DNA from: Hevea brasiliensis | Lineage: Eukaryota > Streptophyta > Magnoliopsida > Malpighiales > Euphorbiaceae | Reading direction: 5' to 3' | Assembly: GCF_030052815.1 (NCBI RefSeq) | Contig: NC_079510.1 | Coordinates: 10,115,375-10,179,374, forward strand | DNA: 64,000 nt | Shown here: in pieces, positions 23,214 through 34,320 of the stretch | How the letters are laid out: every line of letters starts with the position of its first letter | Position numbering within the stretch: position 1 is the stretch's first letter | Translations under genes and position numbers: made by a program | The notes under the pieces: model-generated | The model's input: the letters and a program-made list of their open reading frames with translations, nothing else | The model's database searches: none | What the model was told of the DNA's origin: nothing

Positions 23214-26200
23214 TGTAACACCCCCTTACCCGGTCCACAGTGTAGCCAAGCAAAGGAATGCTACATCCTATGCCAAAGTACCTAATCATATCATATTCAA
23301 TTTGGGATCAATTATTTTTCATTATATTTTAAATTCAAGAAATTTAAAAGGAAAAACTATAAGAGTTTCCCTGTATTATTAACCATTGACTTGTTAAATC
23401 ATTAACGTGCTCAGATAACTTAAATAATATAATCTCAATTTGTATCAATCTAACATCTTAATCAAATTCCATATTCATTCACATAATCATTTACATCCAT
23501 TTTTGTATATGAATTTCTTTCATTTCATTAATTTACTTAATGTACATAATTATTACACAACTTAAAATTTAGTTACAAACTTATATCTAACAATAATACA
23601 CATGATGATGCATAACTGTGGGCCAATAATATATATATCAAAATGAAATATAGATGTGACATTGGCTCCTACTACAGATCAGCTCAAATCTTCCTGTCAC
23701 AGAGTCTACTAGACTTTATCACCATATTTTTCTTGATCCCTTATGTTTACACATTTTTGTGATCTTTGGAAACATTTATTTCTTTGGGATCTTTCTTTCT
23801 CTTTATCTTCATATTTAACTTTCTTATTTTCATTTTAGTGCCTAAGTAACCTTTTACAGGATCAACCGGATTGGATATACGAATTTTACAGGCACTGGAC
23901 ACTCGGTGTCTCGGGCCGTCATACCATCGGACACATCGATACCTACCGGGTATGCTATGTAAATTAGGCATAAAAGCCAAAGGAATAATCATATTGGACA
24001 CATCGATGCCTGCCAATGATTGTTCAAAGAAATCATGAACATAGGATAACCATATCGGACACTCGGTGCCTACCAATGGTATCCAGGCATAAAAGCCAAA
24101 TGCAGTACTGCTAATCTCATCCAATCCTTACACTACTGTTAAGGCATACTTGGGCTACTTATCATTGTTTGCAATTTAATATTCTCATTATTTCCTCATT
24201 ATATCATCATTTCATTCATCATGGGAGCATAGGTCCTAAACAAATATCACATGACATTCATGCTAGTCATATCATTGACATTAATTACCATTCACGTTTT
24301 GAGCAATTTTGTTGACATTTCATAGTTTCTAGATTTATTACCTCAACTTTTTAAATAATTTTGACCCAGGTATATCAAGAATTAGGCCATACCCTCTTTA
24401 TGAGATTTATAGATCTATGTTTTAGGTTTATTTTGGCTTTGGAATCACTCAATTTGTATTTGTGTAGCTTAAGTTATAGCCATTTTACCAAAACTGGTCT
24501 AGTGACCTATTTCTAGTTTTCAGGGCATTCTAGAATCCATGCAGATTCTGGATTCATTTTGTCAAGCCATTTTGGACAAGTTGCAGTCAAAATTTGATAT
24601 TATGTCCTTCATATAAGTTATTCCCCTGTGTCTCAGGGTTTCACAGGTTCACGAATCACTCAATTTGGGGTTTCACAGGTTCACGAATCACTCATTATGG
24701 CTAAATTTCCAATCTTGGTTCACGGATGCAGTATCCTGTGATTTCCAGGTTTCCAGGTTTTGACCTCAATTTTGCATTCAACATTTTAATATTCTACACC
24801 TAGAATTTGGACAAAGTCTCTCAAACAAAGTTATAAACCTATGTCTTAAGTTCCAGATCATTTTGAATCATCTTAATTGGAGTTATACGATGAGAGTTAT
24901 GCCCTGTTTACTACATGGAGGTCACAGGGCAATTTACTGGAATCACAGGAAATTCTAGATTTAGCAATTCTAACTAGCTCTAGCAATTAGACCAAGTTAC
25001 CCAAGGAATTTAGTTTGGGTCAAAACACAAAAATTGTAGGTATGGGTTTCAACTTTAATTTGGCTTTGGTTTAACAATAATTAGAGTTGTATAACTCAAG
25101 TTATGAACAATTGAAGTCACTGGACTCAAGCTATCCAGAACCAGTCTCATTACACAACATCACATTCTTTCATTTGTTTTGCCATCTCATTATCGTATCT
25201 CAACATTTACACATCCAATAGCCATGATATATACACAATTGCATTAAATAGGTCACAAACAATGAAAACCCTAATTCAATTGAAACCCTAATTTAATTTA
25301 CTGTACACTTCAAAATCATGAAGTTCTATAACACTAACCTTGTGCACAAGCTTCAATCAACCAAAAACTTGCTCTTCCAATTTATCTCACCTCAAACTGA
25401 AACTCCCCTCCTTCATTACAATCCAAAATTTTCAATTAATTCAAAAGAAAATCTCAAAATCAAGCTTAGAATTCATGAAATCACCATTAACTAAGCTTAG
25501 AACATGGCTTACCTTGATTTGGTCACACTTCCTCTTCACCAAAACTTCTAAATTCCTTGAATTTCTGGTGTGCTTTCTTCAATTCAAGGTCCACTTTAGT
25601 GTTTTCTCTCAATTTCCTAAGGAAAGCATGGAAGGATATTAGGGTTTCAAGCTTGGTTGCAAGTTTTAATGGTGGAAACAAGTGAGAGAGAAGGGAGAGA
25701 AGAAAAGGGGACGATAGTTTTTAGGAAGAAGATGCAGATTTCTTTTTGATTTATGGGTATTTATATTAATTAAATGTATAATGGTAATTTTATAAATAAA
25801 TGGAATGACAAAGTTGTAATTATGTTGAAATTCTAAATCATTACAATTTGACTTTTTACTAATTGTATTTACTTTTACTAATCTTGATTAATTTAACTAA
25901 TCCATCTTCATTAACTTATTTTATCTCACTTTTAGTAAATTTTGAGCTCTTAAATTTGATTGGCTAAAATTTTCTCTTACCGGGTTTATGTTCATCTTTT
26001 CCACAATACCCAATAAGTCCTTATCTCCCTTTTTCACCTTAGCTTTTAATATGCTTATTTGTGATTATTTCTTTTAATTTCCTTGACTTATTAATCCATA
26101 ATAATATCTCATTTAAATCTTAATTAAGGGTCTTATATGGTCCTGCATGAGTTTGGATTAACAACTGAATTCGCAGTAGCTTCCCAGTAGGCTTACTCAT

Positions 26201-26359
26201 CGTTAGGATCTTGTGCTCGTTTAACCGATTTGTGCTCCACTTCTTTTATTTTTCTTCAACCTTAATTGATCTTTATCTAATTAAATTATGATTCCTCACT
26301 CTAATTTAAGTATGGTTCCAGACATTCTAGCCGTCCGAACAAACCTTAGTCACCAGAAT
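23214..26359 (-). repeat. Right (5') LTR of element B, main part
   Basis: It matches the left LTR of B but is interrupted at 26359 by element C, with the last 39 bp at 37451-37489. A 27-bp duplication (24636-24662 and 24668-24694) inside the second module copy is absent from the left LTR. Confidence 0.9.
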
Positions 26360-29300
26360 TGTGACACCCCTTACCCGTCTACAGTGTAGCCGAGCAAGAT
26401 ATGCTACACAGTGTGCCAGAGCACCAAATCATATTTCAATTGAATTTACCCCTTTTTACTAATTTATTTAAAATTTTTTATTAATCTGAATTTTTCGCAA
26501 ATTTTATAGAAAATCCGGCAGAGTGTAGGTTATAAATTGGAAAAACAGTTCTTCTGAACCTGTTTAAAAGACACTTCCAATATAGTTGTCAAATCCAGAA
26601 CTCCAATATACACACATCTCAACTCAATCTCCAAATTTACACACTATTTTCAATATTTTTGTTCACATCATCATTCGAATCACATTCATGTATATTTCTC
26701 AACATTTCATTTTTCAACATAATATATAGAAAATTTCAATAACATGAAATTTCATATATTTACATTATCACATAATTTCAAAAGTTTATAGTTACAATCC
26801 AAAACTAATACAAAATGCAAAAAATACAAAATGCCACCCAAAGTCCTAATGTCCTAACAAGTGCACTGCAGATGCGAGGTGACTCTGGACTCAGTATGCA
26901 GCTCTGAAAGTTCAATCTGTTTGATGTCTGCTGGGCTCCCCAGCTATGTCTCCAGTACCTGCGCGTGGCAAAATCGACGCGCTAAGCAATTTGGCTTAGT
27001 GGTGACAATTTAAAATAAAATAATTAAAATAAAGTAAATATGCAGAATGTATGTTTACATATTTGGTAGACTTAATTTCTAATATTTATTGCAGTATTAT
27101 TTGATTAAAATTTAGTAAGATTTATTATCATTGCCCGAGTAGCCCATACTAGTTGACTGAACTAGATAAACAGGTAAACTGGCACTGGGTACTAAGTACC
27201 TCGGACCATCACACCATCGGTCACATTGTGACTCCCGGTGTGCAATAGAACAACTAATAAGCTGTAATAATTATCAGGGATAAAACCCAAGTATAACAAT
27301 TCAAATAACATAGCCAAAGGCTATTATGTCACAGAATGGCACGTGAGGCCATAAAACACAGAATGGCATGAAGCCATATACAGTACTGTTAACAGAATCC
27401 TATTGGCATGCCAACCTATCCAAACCAATCTTGCTAGGTGTACAAGGGCATATTACACTCTTAAATTATACAATTCTTGAAATTCAAGTTTAGGTATTAC
27501 TATTCTATTCATTAGTCAACAAAAATGTTGACTTTTACATGGACAATAGGTATATTGGTTTTAATACTCCCAACATACCACATTTTGCATTCTAAAATTG
27601 TTGGTATTGGTTGCCAATACCATTTCTAAGTTTAATGTTAATTGTTTAAAATTTTTAGATTTCAAGCTTTGTGTTTACTGTTCTATTAGTCATTTTTGCA
27701 ATGGGAATTTGGCAAAGTGGTCAACATGAAAGTTGTTCCTTATTTTGTCTAGTTATATTTCTTTTTCTGAATCACTCCATTTGGAGCTTTGTAGCTCAAG
27801 TTATGGCCCAAAAACCACAACTAGCCGAATTACAAATTTTCCAGATTTTCTGGACTGACCAAATCTATAGTATTTTGAGTAGTGATTGCAGGTAACTTTT
27901 TAAATATGTTATGGTCATAATTTGGGTTAGATTTCTTCATGAAAGTTGAAGGTCTATATCTCATCTTGTTGCTGGTAAAATTTCAGGTCGATTGGACCTT
28001 TCTACACTGAGTTATGGCCAAATGACTAAATACTGTTCATTTAGTCATTTTGCCCAGGCAGAATAAAGGTCACCCAGATTAGGGCAATCTTTAGGTCATG
28101 GTTTCTTCACCAAAGTTGTGCCATTATGTGTTTAGTTTCATGTACAATTGGCCTTGCACCAATTGAACCTCTACAACTCCAATTATTGCTGCCCAAACCT
28201 GCTGGACTCATGCCCAGTCCTGCAGGTCACCAAGGGCAGCCACACTAACCTCAATTCCCACTATACAAACCACTTCATTTCTGATTCACACAAAGCCAAA
28301 TGGTCAATAATTGACCATTAAAACTCACTTTCACCATTACATGATCAAGGTCTCAAGTTCATGCTTAAACCCTAGCTCAACCATTCCAAAACTTACATTC
28401 ACTTACATTTCACTATCCTAAACAATAGATTAATGTTAAGGGCAACCACAATACCATTTTAATTCTAAGAATTCTTCAAAACCCTACCAAGTTCAAGGCT
28501 GCTGGAATTTTAAACAAGGCATACACATGATGTTTACTAAATTTTCTTGTAAATTTGCATCAAATACTACTCCTTCAATATGAATTGAAAGATAAAAATC
28601 AAGTTTAGTCACTAAACTCTAATGGAGCTAATCCAAAGCTTGCAAGAACTCTTCCTTTTGATTTCTTTTTGCTCCCAAAAGCTTTACTATGAGGAAAGAA
28701 CAAGTTTTTGTATTGGGAACATAGGGTTTGGTTGAAGAAAAATCAAGGAAATGAAGCTTTCCAAAGCTTGGCAATGGAGGAAAGTGTAAGGGCTGTGGTG
28801 CGGCAATTAGAGGAGGATGAGGTTAGATGAGTTGTTCTAGAATTTTAACTTCTTTTCTTTATTTTTTTATGTATTATAATTCTATTTCTTGATTTTTGCT
28901 TGGCCAAAGTTTTTAAATGACTTCATGCTTACATAATAAATCAATATTATCTTTATTTCTTCTCTTCTTTTTACTACTCATTTTCAATTTAATTTGTAGC
29001 AATATTTATTAATATTTTATATCATAATAATTATTTACTTAACTAGACAAGTCAGCCAAAAATCACCTCTGAAGGCGAAATGACCAAAATGCCCTCCGTT
29101 TGGCTTAATAGACCAAAATTGTCTGTACCGATTGAAAATTTTTTCTAAGCATTTTCTTGACATTCTAATGCCATAAGGACCTCAATGACCCTTCTCTAGA
29201 GTCCCAAAAATTATTTTGTGAATTTTCCCTAGGGTCTAGGGCTCCTAGTTGCGAGAACTGCAACTTCCCACTAGGTTATCCATTGCTAGGGCACCGGCTC

Positions 29301-29478
29301 ATTTAACTTAGTTGTATTTTATTTCTAAAATTTTTCTTAAATTTTTCTTATTAATATTTGAGTTAATTATGGTTCCTCACTTTAGTTTAAATATTTTTCC
29401 AGACGTTCTAGCTGTCCGGACCAACACTGGTCACCGAAACAGTAGAATGTACGGAGTTGCTACAGGGAGGGTGTTACA
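26360..29478 (-). repeat. Left (3') LTR of element C, 3,119 bp
   Basis: The plus strand begins TGTGACACCCCTTACCCG and ends GGGAGGGTGTTACA. Module copies lie at about 27710-27810, 27920-28020 and 28095-28200. No gene is supported inside it. Confidence 0.93.
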
Positions 29479-29491
29479 ACTCTTCTCCTCT
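29479..29491 (-). other. Polypurine tract of element C
   Basis: The minus strand reads AGAGGAGAAGAGT directly before the LTR start TGTAACACCC. The TAG that ends pol overlaps its upstream edge. Confidence 0.85.
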
Positions 29492-30251
29492 AATTTAAAT
29501 TTCGTCCTTGAAATTTACCTGATGCAAACAGTTGAGGGAACTGTTGCCTCATCGTCTCTTCACTTTCCCAAGTTGCCTCCTCAGTGTTGTGGTGCCTCCA
29601 AAGCACTTTCACCAGTGGAATCTGCTTATTCCTCAACTCTTTCACTTCCCGAGCCAGGATCCGTATAGGTTCTTCTTCATATGTCAAATCCGATTGTACT
29701 TCAATTTCTTCCATGGAGATGACATGTGAAGGATCTGAGCGGTATCTTCTTAGCATAGACACGTGGAACACATTGTGGATCTTGTCCAGCTCTAGTGGTA
29801 AAGCTAGCCTGTAGGCTACTGGTCCTACACTTTCAATGACTTCATATGGGCCAATAAACCTAGGGCTCAACTTACCTTTTCTTCCAAATCTCAGTACCTT
29901 TTTCCACGGTGACACCTTGAGGAACACTTTATCGCCAATTGCATATTCTATTTCTTTTCTCTTTAGGTCGGCATAAGATTTTTGTCTGTCTGAGGCAACC
30001 TTCAGATTGGCTTTAATTAGCTTTACTTTCTCCTCAGTCTGTTTCACCAAGTCTGGCCCTACCAGTTTGTCTTCGCCCAATTCAATCCAGCACACTAGAG
30101 TTCTACATTTTCTCCCATACAGTGCTTCATACGGGGCCATTTGGATGCTAGCTTGGTAGCTATTGTTTTATGCAAATTCTGCCTGTGGGAGATATCTATC
30201 CCAACTCCCCTCAAACTCAATGACATAACTCCTCAGCATATCCTCCAAGAT
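29490..30251 (-). pseudogene. pol: Element C integrase C-terminal domain and chromodomain
   Basis: This is the open block downstream of the intron-like insert (30252-30325). It holds the end of the integrase core (MAPYEALYGRKCRT), the basic linker, IGDKVFLKVSPWKKVLRFG, the GPY/F module (RFIGPYEVIESVGPVAYRL), HNVFHVSMLRRY, and a C-terminal chromodomain with EVKELRNKQIPLVKVLWRHH and EEATWESEE. The stop is next to the polypurine tract, as expected at the end of pol. The first codons (30141-30251) contain a stop. Chromodomains of this group are thought to direct integration to heterochromatin. Confidence 0.9.
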
Positions 30252-30325
30252 CTATTACATAATTCACATTGTTACTATCATTTCAATTTGTAAACTGTGA
30301 AAATTCAATTAGGTTCTAGGTTTAC
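30252..30325 (-). other. Intron-like insert (74 nt, GT-AG) in the integrase gene of element C
   Basis: On the minus strand the coding frame stops at a CAG codon, followed by GTAAACCTAG ... TTATGTAATAG, and then the integrase frame resumes exactly at a codon boundary (phase 0). The insert is AT-rich, 74 nt long (not a multiple of three) and contains stops. Element D has a 75-nt counterpart at the same codon with GTAAAC and TGTCAG borders. It fits a minimal plant spliceosomal intron; splicing is inferred, not shown. Confidence 0.7.
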
Positions 30326-31165
30326 CTGGATTACTTGTTCTGACTGTCCATCCGTTTGAGGATGGAAAGCTGTGTTGAAGTGGAGTTGTGTACCCAAGTA
30401 TTCATGCAATTTCTTCTAAAATCTCGATGTAAACCTTGGATCCCGATTAGATATGATGGAAACTAGAATTCCATACAGTCTAACTATCTCACTGATATAC
30501 AATTCTGCTAACTTCTCCAGTGAGTAGTCAGTCCTAACTGGTAGAAAATGTGCTAACTTCGTTAATCTATCCACTATCACCCATACTACATCATGCTTCT
30601 TTTGGGTGAGAGGTAGACCACTAACAAAATCCATAGTGACTCAGTCCCATTTCCATTCAGGTATGCTTATAGGCTGTAGCAATCCTGATGGAACTTAATG
30701 TTCTACTTTAACTTGCTGACATGTCAAACACTTAGTCACATAGTTAGCTATATCCCTCTTCATACCAGGCCACCAATAATGAGACTTCAAATCATTATAC
30801 ATTTTTGTGCTTCTCGGGTGCATAGCATAAACACTAGTGTGTGCTTCTTTCAGAACACTAGTCTTCAGTTCCCCATCATCTGGTACACACACTCTTCCTC
30901 TATAGTACAGACACCTATCTGCTTTCACCTCATAATCAATTTCCTTTCCCTCTGGAATTTTATCCACAATAGCCATTAATTTTTCATCTGCCTTCTGCCC
31001 ATCTTGTATCTGCTGTAACAGGTTTAGCCTCACTTGTAACTCAGCCAAAATAGCTTTATCTTGAGCTAAGGACAGACAAGCATTTAGTGATCTTAAAGCT
31101 GTGATGGATTTTCTGCTCAAGGCATCAACAACTACATTTGCCTTCCCAGGATGATAATCTATCAC
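30326..31165 (-). pseudogene. pol: Element C integrase zinc domain and catalytic core
   Basis: 31165-30695 starts in the RNase H to IN linker ([19 protein letters not shown]) and reaches the HHCC zinc motif ([34 protein letters not shown]). A stop at about 30694 interrupts the next segment. 30634-30416 carries the first core Asp region (MDFVSGLPL) and the second ([10 protein letters not shown], with Asn before RDP where D has Asp). Another stop follows, then FHPQTDGQSEQ with the third acidic residue, ending at the intron-like insert. The IN order is complete but inactivated by stops. Confidence 0.87.
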
Positions 31166-31168
31166 ACA

Positions 31169-31786
31169 ATCATAGTTCTTTAGGAACTCAATCCATCACC
31201 TCTGTCTAAGATTGAGCTCCTTCTGGGTTGGCAAATATTTTAGACTCTTGTGGTCTACATAGATGTAGCATTTTTCACCATATAAATAATGCCTCCATAT
31301 CTTTAGTGAGAAAATAATTGCTGCTAACTCCAAGTCATGAGTAGGGTAGTTTTGTTCATGTGGCCTTAACTGCCTGGAAGCATAGGCGACCACTTTCCCC
31401 TCTTGCATCAATACACACCCTAACCCATTATGCGAGGCATCACTGTAGACCATAAAGTCTTTTCCCGACACTGGCTGTGTTAACACTGGTGCTTTTATCA
31501 ACATAGCCTTCAGCCTCTCAAAACTGGCTTGGCACTTGTCGTTCCAGCCAAATTTCACATTCTTGTGCAACAACTTGGTCATTGGAGCAGCTATAAGAGA
31601 GAACCCCTTCATAAATCTTCTGTAATGCCCAGCTAGCCCCAAGAAACTTCTTACCTCAGTTGTATTTCTAGGAGGCTTCCATTCCATCACTGCTTCTATC
31701 TTTTTGGGATCCACTCTAATCCCCTCAGCTGATACTATGTGTCTAAGGAAGGAGATTTCACTCATCCAGAAGTCACACTTGGACAA
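31169..31786 (-). pseudogene. pol: Element C RT connection and RNase H
   Basis: The open block begins [19 protein letters not shown], the usual end of the RT palm/thumb, then [33 protein letters not shown], and RNase H motifs [28 protein letters not shown] and [10 protein letters not shown]. It ends at a stop within LRQR. Relative to element D the same block is unbroken in the region where D has a one-base deletion. Confidence 0.88.
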
Positions 31787-31807
31787 CTTAGCATACAGCT
31801 TCTTTTC

Positions 31808-33322
31808 TCACAGGGTTTGCAGAACAATCCTTAAATGTTCATCATGTTCTTCCCTGTTCTTAGAATACACTAGAATATTATCAATAAAGACCACTATAAA
31901 CCAATCTAAATATAGATGAAAGATACGGTTCATAAGGTCCATAAATGCTGATGGTGCATTTGTTAACCCAAACGGCATCACTAGAAATTCATAATGCCCA
32001 TACTGGGTTCTGAATGCAGTTTTTGACACATCTGCATCCTTTTCCCTCAACTGATGATACCCTGATCTGAGATCAATTTTTGAAAATACACCAGCTCCCT
32101 TCAACTGATCAAACAGATCGTCAATTCTGGGCAACGGATATATATTCTTCACAGTTACTTTATTCAACTGCCGGTAATCAATATACAATCTCAAGGCTCC
32201 ATCCTTCTTCTTCACAAATAGCACCGGAGCTCCCAATGGTGACACACTGGGGCGTATGAACCCCTTATCGAGTAACTCCTGCAACTAAATTTTCAACTGC
32301 CTCAATTCAGTGGGTGCCATCCTATAAGGGGCAATAGAAATTGGTGTTGTACCCGGCATTACCTTAATAGCAAACTCGACTTCCCTTTCTGGTGGTAAAC
32401 CAGGCAATTCTTCAGGAAACACATCTAGAAAGTCTTTTATTGTGGGTATATCACACAGGTTCGGCTTAGCCTGCCTAGTATCAACCACGTGTGCTAGGTA
32501 AGCTTCACAGACTTTTCTCATCAATCTTCTTGTAACTGTGGCTGAGATAACATTGGACAGAAAATCTGTCCTTTCACCCACAACAGTAATCTCATTACCT
32601 TCAGATGTTTTCAGAGAAATCCTCTTCATTTTGCAATCAACTATTGCCTGATGACGCGACAACCAGTCCATTCCCAAAATCACGTCAAACTCGTAGAAGG
32701 GCAATTCAATTTGGTCTGCTGAGAATTCATACCCCTGAATCCTCAACGAGCAACCTTTATACACTTTATTCACTACCACACTGTGGCCTAGTGGATTTGT
32801 GACTAGAATGTCTTGATCACTCTCCTCTACTGGAACTCCCCTCTCTACGGGTAGTTTGATGCAGATGTATGAATGAGTGGATCCTGGATCCACCAATGCA
32901 TGCACAGAAGTGTTGTAGAGAGAGAATATACCCCTGATGACGTCTGGGGCATCTTACTCCTCCTGAGTTCTGATGGTATAGGCCCTGGCAGGTACTCCAG
33001 TCTCTCGCCTCTCAGCTGACTCGGATGCAGGCCTCAGTGATGGACCAGCTGCCTCAGATTTACCGAGCCTCCTACCCCTTTATGCTGCAGGAGCAGGTCT
33101 GTCTGCTTATGTTGGGGCAGCTGTAGTCGTCCTCTTTGAACAATTTTTAATCTGATGTTCTATAGATCCACATCGTAAGCATGCACTAGTCACTCGTTAA
33201 CAGTCCCTCTTGTGCCACTTCTGGCAGTATGGACAGGTAGAAGATGCTAGGGCTGGTCTCCTGAACACCATCCCTAGAGAGCTGCCCACTGATGGTGTGG
33301 ACTGTGGTCTAAGCTCCTGGGA
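31808..33322 (-). pseudogene. pol: Element C Gag zinc knuckle, protease and reverse transcriptase
   Basis: 33322-32906 holds the degraded CxxC-H-C cluster and the CCHC knuckle, with several stops. 32905-32285 starts [14 protein letters not shown], the protease active site (DPG), continues to [17 protein letters not shown], then [19 protein letters not shown], the RT entry. 32284-31808 holds [43 protein letters not shown] and the polymerase motif at FIDNILVYS. The second catalytic Asp of FIDD is changed to Asn here, which should abolish reverse transcription even without the stops. Confidence 0.9.
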
Positions 33323-34192
33323 CTAACCCTGACCTTGTGGTTGTCTTGAACCTTGAGCAGGAGGACCCTTACTCTTCTTACTGGGAGCAAAAAATGAACT
33401 AGATTGACCTGGACCCCTCTTCTGCTGTCTTTCCCTTCTAGTTTGCTCATTTATTCGGACCCTTTCTACTTTCGATGCAGCATCTACTAATATTGCAAAA
33501 TCTGTGATCTCCAATGTTGTTATCATGACTTTGATATTGTCATTGAGCCCTCCTTCGAACCTTCTACACCTTTCTACCTCTGTAGGGACTATCTCCCTCC
33601 CATACCAACTCAGTCTGATGAATTCTAGCTCATACTCTACCACTGATAGTTGCCTCTGTCTCAGACTGATAAATTCTCTTCTTTTCTCTTCTAAATACAC
33701 CTTACTGACATACTTCTTCCTGAACTCTGTTAGGAAGTAATCCCAGGTAATCTAATCTGGTTGCACCTCATTGGTTACTGTGTCCCACCACTGGTATGCA
33801 TCATCTTGAAGTAGGGACACAGCACCCTCCAAATTCTGCTCGGGGGTGCAATGAAGCTGTTTCAGCACTCTAATTGTTCTATCTAACCAGTTTTCCACTG
33901 TCATAGGGTCATCCTCCTTCTTTTCGAAGAAATCCACAGCCCCATGTTTTCGCAGTTTCTCTAAATGGGACTTCTATGGTGCTGGTGGAGGTTGTGGCTG
34001 TGATTGTGGTGGTGGAATTGCCCCCATCATTTACTGGTAAAACTCGGTCATTTATTGAAATAGTGCAAACTGAGGTTGGGCAGGTGCCTCAGCTACTGGT
34101 GGAGCAGATTCTCCCCTGCCCTCATATTCAGCCCTTGGTGGAGCATGACTCTCCACCTCTTCATCAATTGCTCTTTGAGAAGCAGGATCCAT
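33323..34192 (-). pseudogene. gag: Element C Gag N-terminus and capsid domain
   Basis: The Met at 34192 begins MDPASQRAIDEEVESHAPP, followed by a stop near residue 47 and a Pro/Gln-rich stretch. The capsid domain follows: AVDFFEKKEDDPMTVENWLD, LEGAVSLLQDDAYQWWDTV, then after a stop YLEEKRREFISLRQRQLSV, CRRFEGGLNDNIKVM and VERVRINEQTRRERQQKRG. This is the domain absent from the Gag of A and B. Three or more stops interrupt it. Confidence 0.87.
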
Positions 34193-34303
34193 ATCCTAAT
34201 CAAAATAAGAAAACAAACAGATCTGCAACAGTGTCACCTCAACACTTACAAATGCAATGCAATGGTATGCACTCTATCTAGGCCCAGAAATGCCTAAACC
34301 GAT

Positions 34304-34315
34304 GCTCTGATACCA
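34304..34315 (-). other. Primer-binding site of element C (initiator tRNA-Met)
   Basis: The minus strand reads TGGTATCAGAGC, 5 nt inside the 5' LTR edge at 34321. Confidence 0.92.
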
Positions 34316-34320
34316 CTAAA

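Noticed and set aside
29532..29814. Plus-strand frames opposite pol in elements C and D (also 55213-55505, 56387-56602, 58689-58981)
   Set aside because: Shadows of the minus-strand gag-pol genes; the real motifs are on the other strand.
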